A stretch of DNA of 57,950 nt, from the IMG/VR virus record IMGVR_UViG_3300005471_000004, positions 1 to 57,950 of that record; one strand, given 5' to 3'. Numbering within the stretch: the first letter of the stretch is position 1; each line of letters begins with the position of its first letter. The translations under genes and the position numbers were made by a program. The notes beneath the pieces are model-generated. The model did no database searches and was not told where the DNA came from. It was given only the letters and a program-made list of their open reading frames with translations. Positions 31,245 to 38,665 of the stretch are shown piece after piece. Source of the DNA: a virus.

Positions 31245-31397
31245 ATGCAGCCCTTCGAAGTGGCCTTCTTGGCCGTCATCGCGTTCGCCGTGCTGGGGGT
31301 CGCCGCGCTCGCGAACGGGTCCAAACTGGCGGCTCTGTTCTTCGCCCTGCTGACGGTCCTCGCGTGGGGCGCGTACATCAGCATGATGCCCGCCTGA
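31245..31397 (+). CDS. Small membrane protein (50 aa)
   Basis: A 50-residue, very hydrophobic protein starting after the conserved leader, with two adjacent membrane segments. Its stop overlaps the next start (TGATG). Function unknown. Confidence 0.7.
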   Translation: MQPFEVAFLAVIAFAVLGVAALANGSKLAALFFALLTVLAWGAYISMMPA

Positions 31398-32008
31398 TGA
31401 GCACGGCGCCGATCGTCCTGACCATCGCGGGCGTCGCGACACTGCTGGCGCTGGCGGCCCTGCTCGCACTGCGCAAGATCGAGAACGAGCGGAACGACCG
31501 AGAGGAAGAACCCGAAATGAAGATCAGCAGGAAATTCCTGGCCATGATGAACCGGCTGCCCCTTCAGGGCCAGCGGCTCGCCTGGGTGGACTTCAATCGC
31601 GGTGGCTACACACAGGACGAGGAGGCGGACGGGCGCGTCATCCTGGACCCGCCCCTGGAAGAGGCCAACGTGATCACCTCGCTGGTCGACATCGACGCCA
31701 TGACCGGCCGTCGCATCGTCGGCGCCGAGAAGACCACCGGCCGAAGTGACATCACCCTGCACCGGGTCGTGGTCGACGTGGACCACCCGGTCACCGTCGT
31801 CGAGTCCAGCACCGCCGGGCACAGCCACCTGTACGTGGACCTGATGCTGCCCTGGGAGGACCTGGTGAAGCTGCTGGAGGTCATGGCCGACATCGGCCTG
31901 GTCGAGCCGGGCTACGTCAGTGCCAGCAAGGCGCGCGGGTACACCGCACTCCGTCTGCCCTGGGTGTCCAAGAGCGAGCTGAGCGACGAAGAGGTGATGG
32001 GCGCGTGA
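31397..32008 (+). CDS. Hypothetical protein with two possible starts (membrane-anchored and soluble forms)
   Basis: From ATG 31397 the product has 203 residues, with a membrane segment at about 5-24 and a charged linker. A second in-frame ATG at 31517 is preceded by a near-perfect copy of the phage's conserved leader (GGAACGACCGAGAGGAAGAACC), here translated as part of the linker. The shorter form of 163 residues would be soluble. The common part (from MKISRKFL) has a beta-rich middle and no known motif. It may be two fused genes or one gene with two products. Confidence 0.7.
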   Translation: MSTAPIVLTIAGVATLLALAALLALRKIENERNDREEEPEMKISRKFLAMMNRLPLQGQRLAWVDFNRGGYTQDEEADGRVILDPPLEEANVITSLVDIDAMTGRRIVGAEKTTGRSDITLHRVVVDVDHPVTVVESSTAGHSHLYVDLMLPWEDLVKLLEVMADIGLVEPGYVSASKARGYTALRLPWVSKSELSDEEVMGA

Positions 32009-32175
32009 GCAACGAACTTGATCTTCGCCTGACTGAAGAGGAGTGCGTGGCCCTGATGACGATGGCGACGCGCGAGCGGCCACTCGGCCTCGACTGGCTG
32101 ATCGACGGAACGCGGCTCAACGACCGGTGCGAGTGGGGCATCGCGGAACTCAAGAAGATCAGGGGTGTGGCGTGA
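32005..32175 (+). CDS. Small hypothetical protein (56 aa)
   Basis: GTG 32005 overlaps the previous stop and TGA 32173 overlaps the next start, both as GTGA. The acidic product (MSNELDLRLTEEECVALMTMA) is helical and has one Cys pair. Its position in a chain of 4-base overlaps is strong support for translation. Confidence 0.65.
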   Translation: MSNELDLRLTEEECVALMTMATRERPLGLDWLIDGTRLNDRCEWGIAELKKIRGVA

Positions 32176-32546
32176 GCGACGAACTGCGTGCGGCCGCCCA
32201 GCGCGTCACCGGCTACGTCCGGGCGTGGCAGCTGCTGAGCAACACGGACAAGGAGCGGCTCGGCGAGGTGTCGATCATGATCAACGGCTGGCAGGACCCG
32301 GCCGGACCGCAGACGTTCGAACTGCTGGCCGCAGACCTGGAGGCGCTCGCCCTGCACGCGATCGGCGGCACCCCGAGCGAGCACGGCGCAGGGCGAGCCG
32401 CCGCCGACGATCAGGACGTCATGCCGCTCCGGTGCGCCAAGCGTGTGCCGGATCCGGCGGGGTTCTTCGCGTCGCTGGAGTGCGGCTTCAAGCTGTCCCC
32501 GGAGACCGGCGCGTGCCCCAGGAAGCCAGAGGAGCACCTCGGATGA
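32172..32546 (+). CDS. Hypothetical protein
   Basis: A 124-residue protein starting at GTG 32172. The first 75 residues are helical; the C-terminal part has CAKRVPDPAGFFASLECGF and a final Cys. No recognised family. Confidence 0.7.
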   Translation: MSDELRAAAQRVTGYVRAWQLLSNTDKERLGEVSIMINGWQDPAGPQTFELLAADLEALALHAIGGTPSEHGAGRAAADDQDVMPLRCAKRVPDPAGFFASLECGFKLSPETGACPRKPEEHLG

Positions 32547-32770
32547 GCCGGTCAACCTACGTGTACGTGGTCGAGAAGGTCGAGGACGACTACAGCGAGA
32601 TCAAGGCCGGGTTCACGGTGAAGCACGAGCTGGTCACCTGGTTGCGGCGGCGCGGCGAGCGGGAAGGGAACGACCTGCACACCCTGTACGTCACCCGCGT
32701 GCGGGATGGCGGCGACGACAGCGGGACGCCGGACGTCACCAGCGCGATCGAGCTTCTGGAGGACTTGTGA
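32543..32770 (+). CDS. Hypothetical small protein
   Basis: A 75-residue charged protein with ATGA/GTGA overlaps on both sides. The STYVYVVEKVEDDYSEIKAGF start and LHTLYVTRVRDGG suggest a compact alpha/beta fold. Unknown function. Confidence 0.7.
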   Translation: MSRSTYVYVVEKVEDDYSEIKAGFTVKHELVTWLRRRGEREGNDLHTLYVTRVRDGGDDSGTPDVTSAIELLEDL

Positions 32771-33141
32771 ACGGGTACGGCGAGACCTTCGAGGAGAAGC
32801 CACCACCGGGCGAGTATCTGACCTGCCCGCTGGTCGACTGTAAGTGGAAGCTGGCTCAGCCGTCGCCGGTCCGCCTGGTGCGGATGGGGTCTGAGCTGGT
32901 TCGCCAGGTGGGCTACGCGGTGTCGATCAACGACGCGGTCCGGGAGTTCGTGGCGGGGATGTCCGCGCAGCAGGAGGAGCTGATCAAGGCCCACCTGAAG
33001 ACGCACGCGCTGATGGACTTCTACCGCACACGGATGCAGATCCTGAGCGACGCGCACGCCGAGGCGGACAAGATCATGAGGCTGGCCGAGATGACCTTCC
33101 TGAGCCAGGCCACGCAAGAGCAGACGAAAGGCGGTGGGTGA
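32767..33141 (+). CDS. Hypothetical protein with N-terminal Cys pair and long helix
   Basis: A 124-residue protein from GTG 32767. YLTCPLVDCKW near residues 18-28 may hold a metal, and most of the remainder is a long charged helix that could form a coiled coil. No family name is supported. Confidence 0.7.
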   Translation: MNGYGETFEEKPPPGEYLTCPLVDCKWKLAQPSPVRLVRMGSELVRQVGYAVSINDAVREFVAGMSAQQEELIKAHLKTHALMDFYRTRMQILSDAHAEADKIMRLAEMTFLSQATQEQTKGGG

Positions 33142-33578
33142 TCATGGGGAGGGCACTGGAGGGCATCCTCGCCTACGGGTTCGACCTGGGCGGTGCCGAC
33201 TCGAAGTGGAGCATCACAGGTGTGCAGGAATACGAGGAGTGGCGCCCGAGCTGGGCGACCCCCGAGCAGCTGGAGGAGATCGAGGCGGGCACGCTCGACT
33301 ACAGCTCGGCGATCAGTGACCGCCTGGAGGACGTAGATCTGGATCTTGAGGTCGTCGAATACGGCATGCTGGAGTACGAGGAGTCCACGGGGCTCATGCT
33401 CACCACATTCTCGTCCACCTCGGAGGGTGGCAGCACCAGCGCCCTGACCCTCCAGGATCTCCTCGACCGGCGCGAGATCGAACGCTGGGATGAGGCGTTC
33501 ATCAAGGCGCTGGAGGTCCTGGACATCCGCCCCTGGCAGCCCCACCCGATGTGGCTGCTCACTCAGAGATACGGGTGA
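33138..33578 (+). CDS. Hypothetical acidic protein
   Basis: A 146-residue acidic protein; the start is GTG 33138 or ATG 33144. It contains many Glu, Ser and Thr residues and a C-terminal helix (DRREIERWDEAFIKALEVLD). Overlaps its downstream neighbour by TGATG. Confidence 0.7.
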   Translation: MIMGRALEGILAYGFDLGGADSKWSITGVQEYEEWRPSWATPEQLEEIEAGTLDYSSAISDRLEDVDLDLEVVEYGMLEYEESTGLMLTTFSSTSEGGSTSALTLQDLLDRREIERWDEAFIKALEVLDIRPWQPHPMWLLTQRYG

Positions 33579-33979
33579 TGATCATGTTCAAGCGCAAGGG
33601 GCCATCCGCCCGAATGATGGAGGCCCTCCAGGCGGCCATGCCCGCGATGGTCGCAGCCGTCGAGACGTTTCAGCCGATCCTCCGCGCGGGCATCGACGAA
33701 CTCGGCGAGGCATCCCGCAAGGCGGCCGAGGCACTGCGGGCGTTGAGGCCTCAGCGGGTCCCTCCGGCCCGGAAGCCGTGCACTTGGTGTGGGGACCTGC
33801 GCAAGCGCCCGGCCACCCACACGGTGAAGTGGCGAGAGCCGGTCGTGTGGTGGGACGAGTTCGACAACACCCCGACCTACTGGCCCGCCGGTCGGACGAT
33901 GCGCATGTGCGAGTTCCACGCCGAGATCGCCGAGCGCTACAAGGGCGTACGCGCGTACCGGTTCAGGAGGCTGACGTGA
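33578..33979 (+). CDS. Hypothetical protein with CxxC
   Basis: A 133-residue protein. The N-terminal half is helical and Met/Ala-rich; the C-terminal half has PCTWCGDLRKRPATH and a final MCEFH, compatible with a CCCH metal site. Function unknown. Confidence 0.7.
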   Translation: MIMFKRKGPSARMMEALQAAMPAMVAAVETFQPILRAGIDELGEASRKAAEALRALRPQRVPPARKPCTWCGDLRKRPATHTVKWREPVVWWDEFDNTPTYWPAGRTMRMCEFHAEIAERYKGVRAYRFRRLT

Positions 33980-34263
33980 AGCCCTACGAGGGCAGCAACA
34001 GGACCAGGCCCGTGGAGTTCTTCCGCCCGCCGTACGACCCCAACGGCGGCGGCACCTCGTACGTGGTGCCGACCGGCATGCGCCCGCTCCGGCGCGACCC
34101 GTGCGGGTGCCTGCACGACCACCTCGGCAACGCGCTGCTGGTGTGCGCAGGGCACGTCCGTGACGTCGAGGGCGTCGAGGGATGCTTCCGGCTACGCGGG
34201 ACGGACGGCGAACTCCGGCTCGTGCCCGTGGAGCCGCTACCCCAGAGGCGGGCAGGATCGTGA
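33976..34263 (+). CDS. Hypothetical protein
   Basis: A 95-residue protein from GTG 33976 (GTGA overlap). RRDPCGCLHDHLG near residues 38-50 and CAGHV suggest a small metal-binding module. No family recognised. Confidence 0.7.
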   Translation: MKPYEGSNRTRPVEFFRPPYDPNGGGTSYVVPTGMRPLRRDPCGCLHDHLGNALLVCAGHVRDVEGVEGCFRLRGTDGELRLVPVEPLPQRRAGS

Positions 34264-34460
34264 CCGTCGACCCGAACTGGCTCCCTGTTCCCGGCACCGT
34301 GGTGGCGGTGGCCGGTCTCGTGCTCATGGCGGTCCCGCTCTGTATCCGCAGGCCGTGGTCACTGGGTGTCTCGACGTTCGCGAGTGGCCTGATCGTCGGC
34401 GGCGTAGGCGCCATGATCATCGGGGTCGTACTCGCCGTCCAGATCGGCGGGCTGACGTGA
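34260..34460 (+). CDS. Small two-segment membrane protein
   Basis: A 66-residue protein with hydrophobic segments at about 12-28 and 40-62. GTGA overlaps at both ends. Unknown role. Confidence 0.72.
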   Translation: MTVDPNWLPVPGTVVAVAGLVLMAVPLCIRRPWSLGVSTFASGLIVGGVGAMIIGVVLAVQIGGLT

Positions 34461-34735
34461 GCGACCTGCGCGCCACCATCGAGGCCACCATCACCGACCA
34501 GGTGCAGGACCTTCTGCACTACGACCGCAAGGAAGACGAGGACCTCCCGCGAGGAGCGATCGAGCAAGCCATCGCCGACGGCGTGATCACCGTCGACCAC
34601 ATGATCGACGTGTACAGCCGCGAACTGCGCCGGGTGCTCAAGCAACTCGTGGTCGCGCCGACGACACCCCCACTACCCCAAGAAGCCGGGAGCGAGAGGC
34701 CGGACCCCAAGGACGGCCGGGAGAGGTGGTACTGA
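34457..34735 (+). CDS. Hypothetical acidic protein
   Basis: A 92-residue protein from GTG 34457. Helical and acidic in the first 65 residues, then a Pro/Glu-rich tail. Followed by a TGATG overlap with the 34735 gene. Confidence 0.68.
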   Translation: MSDLRATIEATITDQVQDLLHYDRKEDEDLPRGAIEQAIADGVITVDHMIDVYSRELRRVLKQLVVAPTTPPLPQEAGSERPDPKDGRERWY

Positions 34736-34827
34736 TGCCCGTGACCGTGTGCGGCGAATGCCTGGGCAAGGACGGCGAGCACTCGCCAGACTGCTCGAAG
34801 CACCCTGGCTCGGTGTCGGGGAATTGA
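34735..34827 (+). CDS. Micro-protein with CxxC...C-H (30 aa)
   Basis: A 30-residue product with CGECLGKDGEHSPDCSKH, a possible zinc knuckle. It starts one base inside the preceding stop. The overlap supports expression; the short length keeps confidence moderate. Confidence 0.55.
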   Translation: MPVTVCGECLGKDGEHSPDCSKHPGSVSGN

Positions 34828-34828
34828 G

Positions 34829-34948
34829 GTGCGGCGAGCTGCGTTGGCGCTGTTCTGGGTGTGCGTGGCGGTGCTGGCGACGGCGGGCGCGATGAGCCTG
34901 GGTGTGATGGTGCTGGAGTGGCTCGCTCGCCTGGTAGTACGTTACTGA
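34829..34948 (+). CDS. Micro membrane protein (39 aa)
   Basis: A 39-residue, single-span hydrophobic product from GTG 34829, with GGGGAA upstream. Such small membrane proteins are common among phage early genes. Function unknown. Confidence 0.5.
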   Translation: MRRAALALFWVCVAVLATAGAMSLGVMVLEWLARLVVRY

Positions 34949-34968
34949 ATCAATCCAGAGGGGCGGGC

Positions 34969-35124
34969 GTGGCAGGTCGAACCAAAGGCGAGCCTGAGAA
35001 GAACTCGCACGAGAGCCTGAACGATGACCGATACCGGAAGTCGCTGGAGCACCCGGACATCACGGACTACCGCACGGTGGCCGAGGTGCTGGCCGACAAG
35101 GATGCGGAGGGGGGAAGCAAGTGA
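34969..35124 (+). CDS. Small hydrophilic hypothetical protein (51 aa)
   Basis: A 51-residue, charged protein from GTG 34969 with AGAGGGG ahead. Its stop overlaps the next GTG. Confidence 0.6.
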   Translation: MAGRTKGEPEKNSHESLNDDRYRKSLEHPDITDYRTVAEVLADKDAEGGSK

Positions 35125-35198
35125 CTGAGCTGGCAGGCGAATGCGAGGAGTGCGGTGGTGTGGGTACCCACACGTCCTGGTGTTCGCGGAGGAAGTAG
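35121..35198 (+). CDS. Micro-protein with CxxC (25 aa)
   Basis: A 25-residue product, CEECGGVGTHTSWC, with three Cys and one His, starting in a GTGA overlap. It closes the long operon that began at 31245. Possibly a zinc knuckle; the short length makes it tentative. Confidence 0.45.
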   Translation: MTELAGECEECGGVGTHTSWCSRRK

Positions 35199-35214
35199 TC
35201 CGTTCGAGTGACGT

Positions 35215-35257
35215 CATGCCCCATGAGTTGACACCCCCACCACTCATGGGGCATGAT
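35215..35257 (+). promoter_or_regulatory. Composite promoter inside a 14-bp perfect palindrome
   Basis: TTGACA (35228-35233), an 18-bp spacer and CATGAT (35252-35257). Outer arms 35215-35228 and 35242-35255 (CATGCCCCATGAGT) pair perfectly, with most of the -35 box in the loop. The conserved leader is at 35271-35294. Confidence 0.9.
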
Positions 35258-35294
35258 AGTCCTATCAGCAGGAACGACCGACAGGGAGAACCTA

Positions 35295-35795
35295 ATGAAC
35301 ACCTCGACCACCGTCACCGTCGGAAGCGGCCGCTCCATCCACTGGGGCTCGGAGTACGGCACCATCTGCGGCGCAGCTCACCGCAGCGGCCGCTTCACCG
35401 CCCCCAAGACGGTCGAGGGCGCCGAGGTCACCTGCAAGCGCTGCGCCAAGATCGTGGCCGCCAAGGTCGAAGAGGCGCACGCCGAGGCCGTGCGGATCGA
35501 CGAGACCCGCACGATCTACCGCGCCCGCAACAGCGTGCAGAGCGAGTCGGTGACGCCGGTGAGCGTCGAGGCTGCGCACGCCGAGGCGCTGGAGGTCGCC
35601 GAGATCCACGCGTTCGAGAAGGCCATGTACATCGAGCTGGTGAGCGAGGGCTCCTCGCCCGAGGACGCCCGCGAGATGGCCTACAGCTGCCGGGACGTCG
35701 ACAGCGCCTGGAGCGAGCCGACGGCGCGCACGGCCCGGTATGACGAGCTGCTGCGCAAGCACGCGGGCACGGTGCCGTTCCTGGTCGGCCGCTGA
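35295..35795 (+). CDS. Hypothetical protein with VTCKRC motif
   Basis: A 166-residue protein starting after the leader. The N-terminus has a Cys (TICGAAH) followed by VTCKRCAKIVAAKVEEAHAEA, a probable zinc site, then a long charged helix. The 36464 protein shares this N-terminal pattern, so the two are likely paralogues. Confidence 0.75.
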   Translation: MNTSTTVTVGSGRSIHWGSEYGTICGAAHRSGRFTAPKTVEGAEVTCKRCAKIVAAKVEEAHAEAVRIDETRTIYRARNSVQSESVTPVSVEAAHAEALEVAEIHAFEKAMYIELVSEGSSPEDAREMAYSCRDVDSAWSEPTARTARYDELLRKHAGTVPFLVGR

Positions 35796-35810
35796 GCTTC
35801 ACTCGAACGG

Positions 35811-35854
35811 AGCACCCCCACCGCTTGACCCATGAGCGATGGGGGTGCTAAGCT
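35811..35854 (+). promoter_or_regulatory. Composite promoter with near-perfect 15-bp palindrome
   Basis: TTGACC (35825-35830), an 18-bp spacer and TAAGCT (35849-35854). Arms 35811-35825 and 35835-35849 pair with one mismatch. The leader follows at 35874-35896. Confidence 0.82.
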
Positions 35855-35896
35855 GTGTCTACAACACCACAGAGGGACAACCGAAAGGGAGAACCG

Positions 35897-36091
35897 ATGC
35901 AAGAGTTCCCGATCATGTCGATGCGGCCAGGCGACCCGGTCACCGTCACCGAAGAGGGCGCGACCCACCAGGGCACCGTCAAGTGGTACGACAGCTACGA
36001 GGGATGGCGCGTCTGCGTCAAGCTGGAGGACGGGAGCGAGCGAGTGTTCCCGGACGGCCCGAACCGCTGGGCCAAGTACTGGAGGGACTGA
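35897..36091 (+). CDS. Small SH3-like hypothetical protein
   Basis: A 64-residue protein after the leader. PGDPVTVTEEGATHQGTVKWYDSYEGWRVCVKLEDGSERVF has the repeating strand pattern of a small SH3-like barrel, which often binds nucleic acid or peptides. Tentative. Confidence 0.65.
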   Translation: MQEFPIMSMRPGDPVTVTEEGATHQGTVKWYDSYEGWRVCVKLEDGSERVFPDGPNRWAKYWRD

Positions 36092-36097
36092 CCGGAC

Positions 36098-36124
36098 GGT
36101 CCCCCGCCACCACGGCGGGGGACC
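36098..36124 (+). terminator. 11-bp hairpin between 36091 and 36145 genes
   Basis: A perfect inverted repeat GGTCCCCCGCC (36098-36108 with 36114-36124) with a 5-base loop. It lies just ahead of a GGAGGGGAGG site, so it may end or reduce transcription into the next gene. Confidence 0.7.
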
Positions 36125-36144
36125 TCCTCGGAGGGGAGGACGGC

Positions 36145-36399
36145 ATGCGCGCCTACGTGGAGCCAGCGCCGTGGATCGACCGCCCGCACCGACCTAAGAC
36201 CGAGTGGCTGATCGAGCTGTTCGTGGAGTGGGTGGAGGCCCAGCACGAGCCGTTCACGCTCAACGAGGCGTGGCGTGGCGCGCACGTCTTCTACCCGACG
36301 GCGCAGCAGACGCTGCTGTCCCTGCGCCGTGCTGGCCTGGTGGTGTGCGTGAACCCTGGCCGCATGCCGCCCCGGTACATCCGTTACGACAGGGCTTGA
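36145..36399 (+). CDS. Hypothetical winged-helix-like protein
   Basis: An 84-residue protein with GGAGGGGAGG ahead of ATG 36145. The sequence TEWLIELFVEWVEAQ...FTLNEAWRGAHVFYPTAQQTLLSLRRAGLVV has the spacing of a winged helix with a recognition helix and wing. DNA binding is plausible. Confidence 0.6.
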   Translation: MRAYVEPAPWIDRPHRPKTEWLIELFVEWVEAQHEPFTLNEAWRGAHVFYPTAQQTLLSLRRAGLVVCVNPGRMPPRYIRYDRA

Positions 36400-36425
36400 C
36401 ACCCCCACCGCACCTGGGCTACAGT
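36396..36425 (+). promoter_or_regulatory. Composite promoter for the 36464 operon
   Basis: TTGACA (36396-36401), an 18-bp spacer with CCCA...TGGG and TACAGT, then the leader at 36439-36463. The box overlaps the stop of the 36145 gene. Confidence 0.9.
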
Positions 36426-36463
36426 AGTCCCATCAGCAGGGACAACCGAGAGGGAGAACCGAA

Positions 36464-37315
36464 ATGATCAAGGGAATCCGGATCAACAAGAGCACCGTCG
36501 TCCACCGCTACTGGGTCGCCAGCGACCGCACCGACTGTGGCGCCGGTGGCATGGGTGACGCGAGCGTCAACGGCGGCACGGTCACCAGCGACGCCGTCAC
36601 CTGCAAGCGCTGCCTGAAGGCGCTCGCCGCCCAGGCCGAGCGCGACCACGCGGAGGCCCTGGAGCTGGACGCGCAGCTGGAGCAGGCGGCGGCCGAGGCG
36701 GCGCAGCTGCTGGCCGAGACCGCCGCGCAGGCCGACAGTGCGATCGAGCTGGCCCGCGACGCTGACGCTCACTGGTTCCTCGGCGACGACGGCCTCTGGA
36801 GGGGAGCGGACCGCGTGCTGTTGCACTGCGACGTGACGGTGAGCAAGCGGCACCCCTCGCACGAGGGTCCGTGCTTCGACTCGGTGGCCAGCACGTGGCG
36901 CGTGGAGCCGGTGGAGCCGAAGTGCTCCCGGCGCCAGGGTCGAGCGGAGCGCCGGTCACTGCGGGCGAAGCTGCGCCGCACGGCCCCCCAGACGCGCGCT
37001 GTCGCCCGCGCGCGCCGCGCCCAGCGTGGTGACGCCCGCGCGACCGCCAAGACGCTCCTCGTGGCCACCGGGGTGCCGCAGGACGTAGCCCAGCGCTACG
37101 CCCCCGCGTTCTCCCGTGGCGTCGAGGCGCCGACCGTGCCGACCCGCGTGCGGACGGGCGAGCACCGCTCCAAGCGCGTCGAGGTGAAGCGCTACGCGTG
37201 GTGCCAGTTCGTCAACCGGTTGCACACCTTCACTCCGATGGCGCGTGCAGGCAGCTCGCGCTACCGCGAGGCCGTGGCAGCGTTCCACGCGGCACGTGAG
37301 CGCGTGCCCGCATGA
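36464..37315 (+). CDS. Hypothetical protein with VTCKRC motif and basic C-terminus
   Basis: A 283-residue protein. Residues 20-65 have CGAGG...VTCKRCLKALAAQAERDHAEA, matching the 35295 protein. An Ala/Glu-rich helix follows, then a small domain with two Cys (HCDVTVSKRHPSHEGPC), and from residue about 150 a strongly basic Arg/Ala-rich region that probably binds nucleic acid. The conserved N-terminal pattern points to gene duplication. Confidence 0.75.
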   Translation: MIKGIRINKSTVVHRYWVASDRTDCGAGGMGDASVNGGTVTSDAVTCKRCLKALAAQAERDHAEALELDAQLEQAAAEAAQLLAETAAQADSAIELARDADAHWFLGDDGLWRGADRVLLHCDVTVSKRHPSHEGPCFDSVASTWRVEPVEPKCSRRQGRAERRSLRAKLRRTAPQTRAVARARRAQRGDARATAKTLLVATGVPQDVAQRYAPAFSRGVEAPTVPTRVRTGEHRSKRVEVKRYAWCQFVNRLHTFTPMARAGSSRYREAVAAFHAARERVPA

Positions 37316-37587
37316 GGCGCCTGTTCGCGGTGGCGGCCGTCGCGCTCGTGGCGGCCTGCTCCACCCTCGACCACGGCACGGTGACCGAGAAGAAGTGGTT
37401 CGACGAGTACGTGACGCTCATGCCCGTGTGGACGTCGTGCGGGAACAACTGTTCGACGCTGACCACGGTGGAGATCTACACGCCCGCGTGCTGGCAGCTG
37501 TTCCTGCGGGACGGCGAGGAGACGGGGGCGCCGTGCGTTGAGCCGAACGAGTGGATGCGCTACCAGGTCGGAGGGCAGTACCCGTGA
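37312..37587 (+). CDS. Predicted lipoprotein
   Basis: A 91-residue protein overlapping its neighbour by ATGA. The N-terminus MRRLFAVAAVALVAAC is a classical lipoprotein signal with the lipobox VAAC. The mature part has three more Cys (TSCGNNCS, PAC) and beta pattern. A surface or membrane-attached lipoprotein in an infected cell may block superinfection; that is inference. Confidence 0.75.
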   Translation: MRRLFAVAAVALVAACSTLDHGTVTEKKWFDEYVTLMPVWTSCGNNCSTLTTVEIYTPACWQLFLRDGEETGAPCVEPNEWMRYQVGGQYP

Positions 37588-37802
37588 GGCGGACCAAGAC
37601 CTTCGGTGACGTGAAGGTGGGCCACGTGATCACGTACGGCTCAGCGCGCCTGCTGATCACGTGCGTGGTGAAGCTGCCCGAGTCGGACCACGGCCAGCGT
37701 GTCGAGGTGAGCGGCCAGACGATCAGCGCAACTCACCAGGTGGGCAAGACGTTCAGGGCTGGGGCACTGCGTGAGGTCGTCATTCACAACTGGCACAGCT
37801 GA
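37584..37802 (+). CDS. Hypothetical small protein
   Basis: A 72-residue protein from GTG 37584, overlapping the lipoprotein gene by GTGA. A beta-rich pattern (FGDVKVGHVITYGSARLLITCVVKL). No family recognised. Confidence 0.68.
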   Translation: MRRTKTFGDVKVGHVITYGSARLLITCVVKLPESDHGQRVEVSGQTISATHQVGKTFRAGALREVVIHNWHS

Positions 37803-37806
37803 CCAC

Positions 37807-37836
37807 TTGACACCCCCACCGCACGTGGGCTACAGT
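37807..37836 (+). promoter_or_regulatory. Composite promoter for the 37878 gene
   Basis: TTGACA (37807-37812), an 18-bp spacer with CCCAC...GTGGG and TACAGT, then the leader at 37852-37877. Confidence 0.92.
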
Positions 37837-37877
37837 TCTCCTATCAGGCCAGGAACGACCGACAGGGAGAACCGACC

Positions 37878-38240
37878 ATGGACCACGCGAAGCTGATCGA
37901 GGCGGCCATCAAGAACGAGACCTGGGCCCGCGACACCGCAGCCCCGGAAGACCGTCACTTCTGGGATGGCTGGACCCCCGAGGCCGTCCGGGCTGGTTAC
38001 CTCCGCGCATCGGTGATCACCAGCGCGCCGGGGCAGGGCCACACGGTGATCGTGACCCGCGTGCTGATGGTCTGCTCTGACGGTGGCGAGGGTCTCGCCA
38101 CCGTGCCGGACACGGAGGCCGTGGAGCGCGTCAACGCGCGAGTCATCCACCGTGCCGGGGGTCTGGAGGCCTACGCACGCAAGGTCGCCGCGTCCGCCTA
38201 CGGCGCAGGCATCCCCGTGAAGGTCAGGCACTACGCGTAG
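37878..38240 (+). CDS. Hypothetical protein
   Basis: A 120-residue protein after the conserved leader. DHAKLIEAAIKNETWARDTAAPE begins a helical N-terminus; the rest alternates strands and helices. No known domain. Single gene unit. Confidence 0.75.
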   Translation: MDHAKLIEAAIKNETWARDTAAPEDRHFWDGWTPEAVRAGYLRASVITSAPGQGHTVIVTRVLMVCSDGGEGLATVPDTEAVERVNARVIHRAGGLEAYARKVAASAYGAGIPVKVRHYA

Positions 38241-38256
38241 GCCGTTCGAGTGAGAC

Positions 38257-38300
38257 ACGGGCGGTGGGTTTGACACCCCCACCGCCCGTGGGTTAGAGTA
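38257..38300 (+). promoter_or_regulatory. Composite promoter inside a 13-bp perfect palindrome
   Basis: TTGACA (38271-38276), an 18-bp spacer and TAGAGT. Outer arms 38257-38269 and 38279-38291 (CACGGGCGGTGGG) pair perfectly around the -35 box. The leader is at 38314-38338. Confidence 0.9.
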
Positions 38301-38338
38301 CTTACATCAGCAGGAACCACCGCGAGGGAGAACCTAAG

Positions 38339-38659
38339 ATGATCGCCAACATCGCCGCCGCCGCCGCCGTCCTCCGCGCCAACGCCGCCCTCCTCGGCCG
38401 CCACGGCTACACCGTCGCCACCCTGATCGCGACCCTGGTGACCGTGGCCAACCGCGCCGAGTACAACGGCGCCGACTACGCGATTCGCTCCCTGGCTGGC
38501 CGCATCGCTGGCGTGGCCGAGGGTGTCGACGCGGCCAACGGCATCACCGTCAAGGGTTCCGCTCGCACCGGCCTGAGCGTGGTCGTCCCCGTTGGTGCTG
38601 ACACCGCCGAGGCGAACGCGCTGCACCGCGTGGTGACTGACCTGCTGGCCGCCGCCTGA
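38339..38659 (+). CDS. Hypothetical Ala-rich protein
   Basis: A 106-residue protein after the leader, dominated by Ala and Val (IANIAAAAAVLRANAALLGRHGYTVATL). Mostly helical. It is a single-gene unit between two palindromic promoters. Unknown function. Confidence 0.72.
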   Translation: MIANIAAAAAVLRANAALLGRHGYTVATLIATLVTVANRAEYNGADYAIRSLAGRIAGVAEGVDAANGITVKGSARTGLSVVVPVGADTAEANALHRVVTDLLAAA

Positions 38660-38665
38660 TTGACG

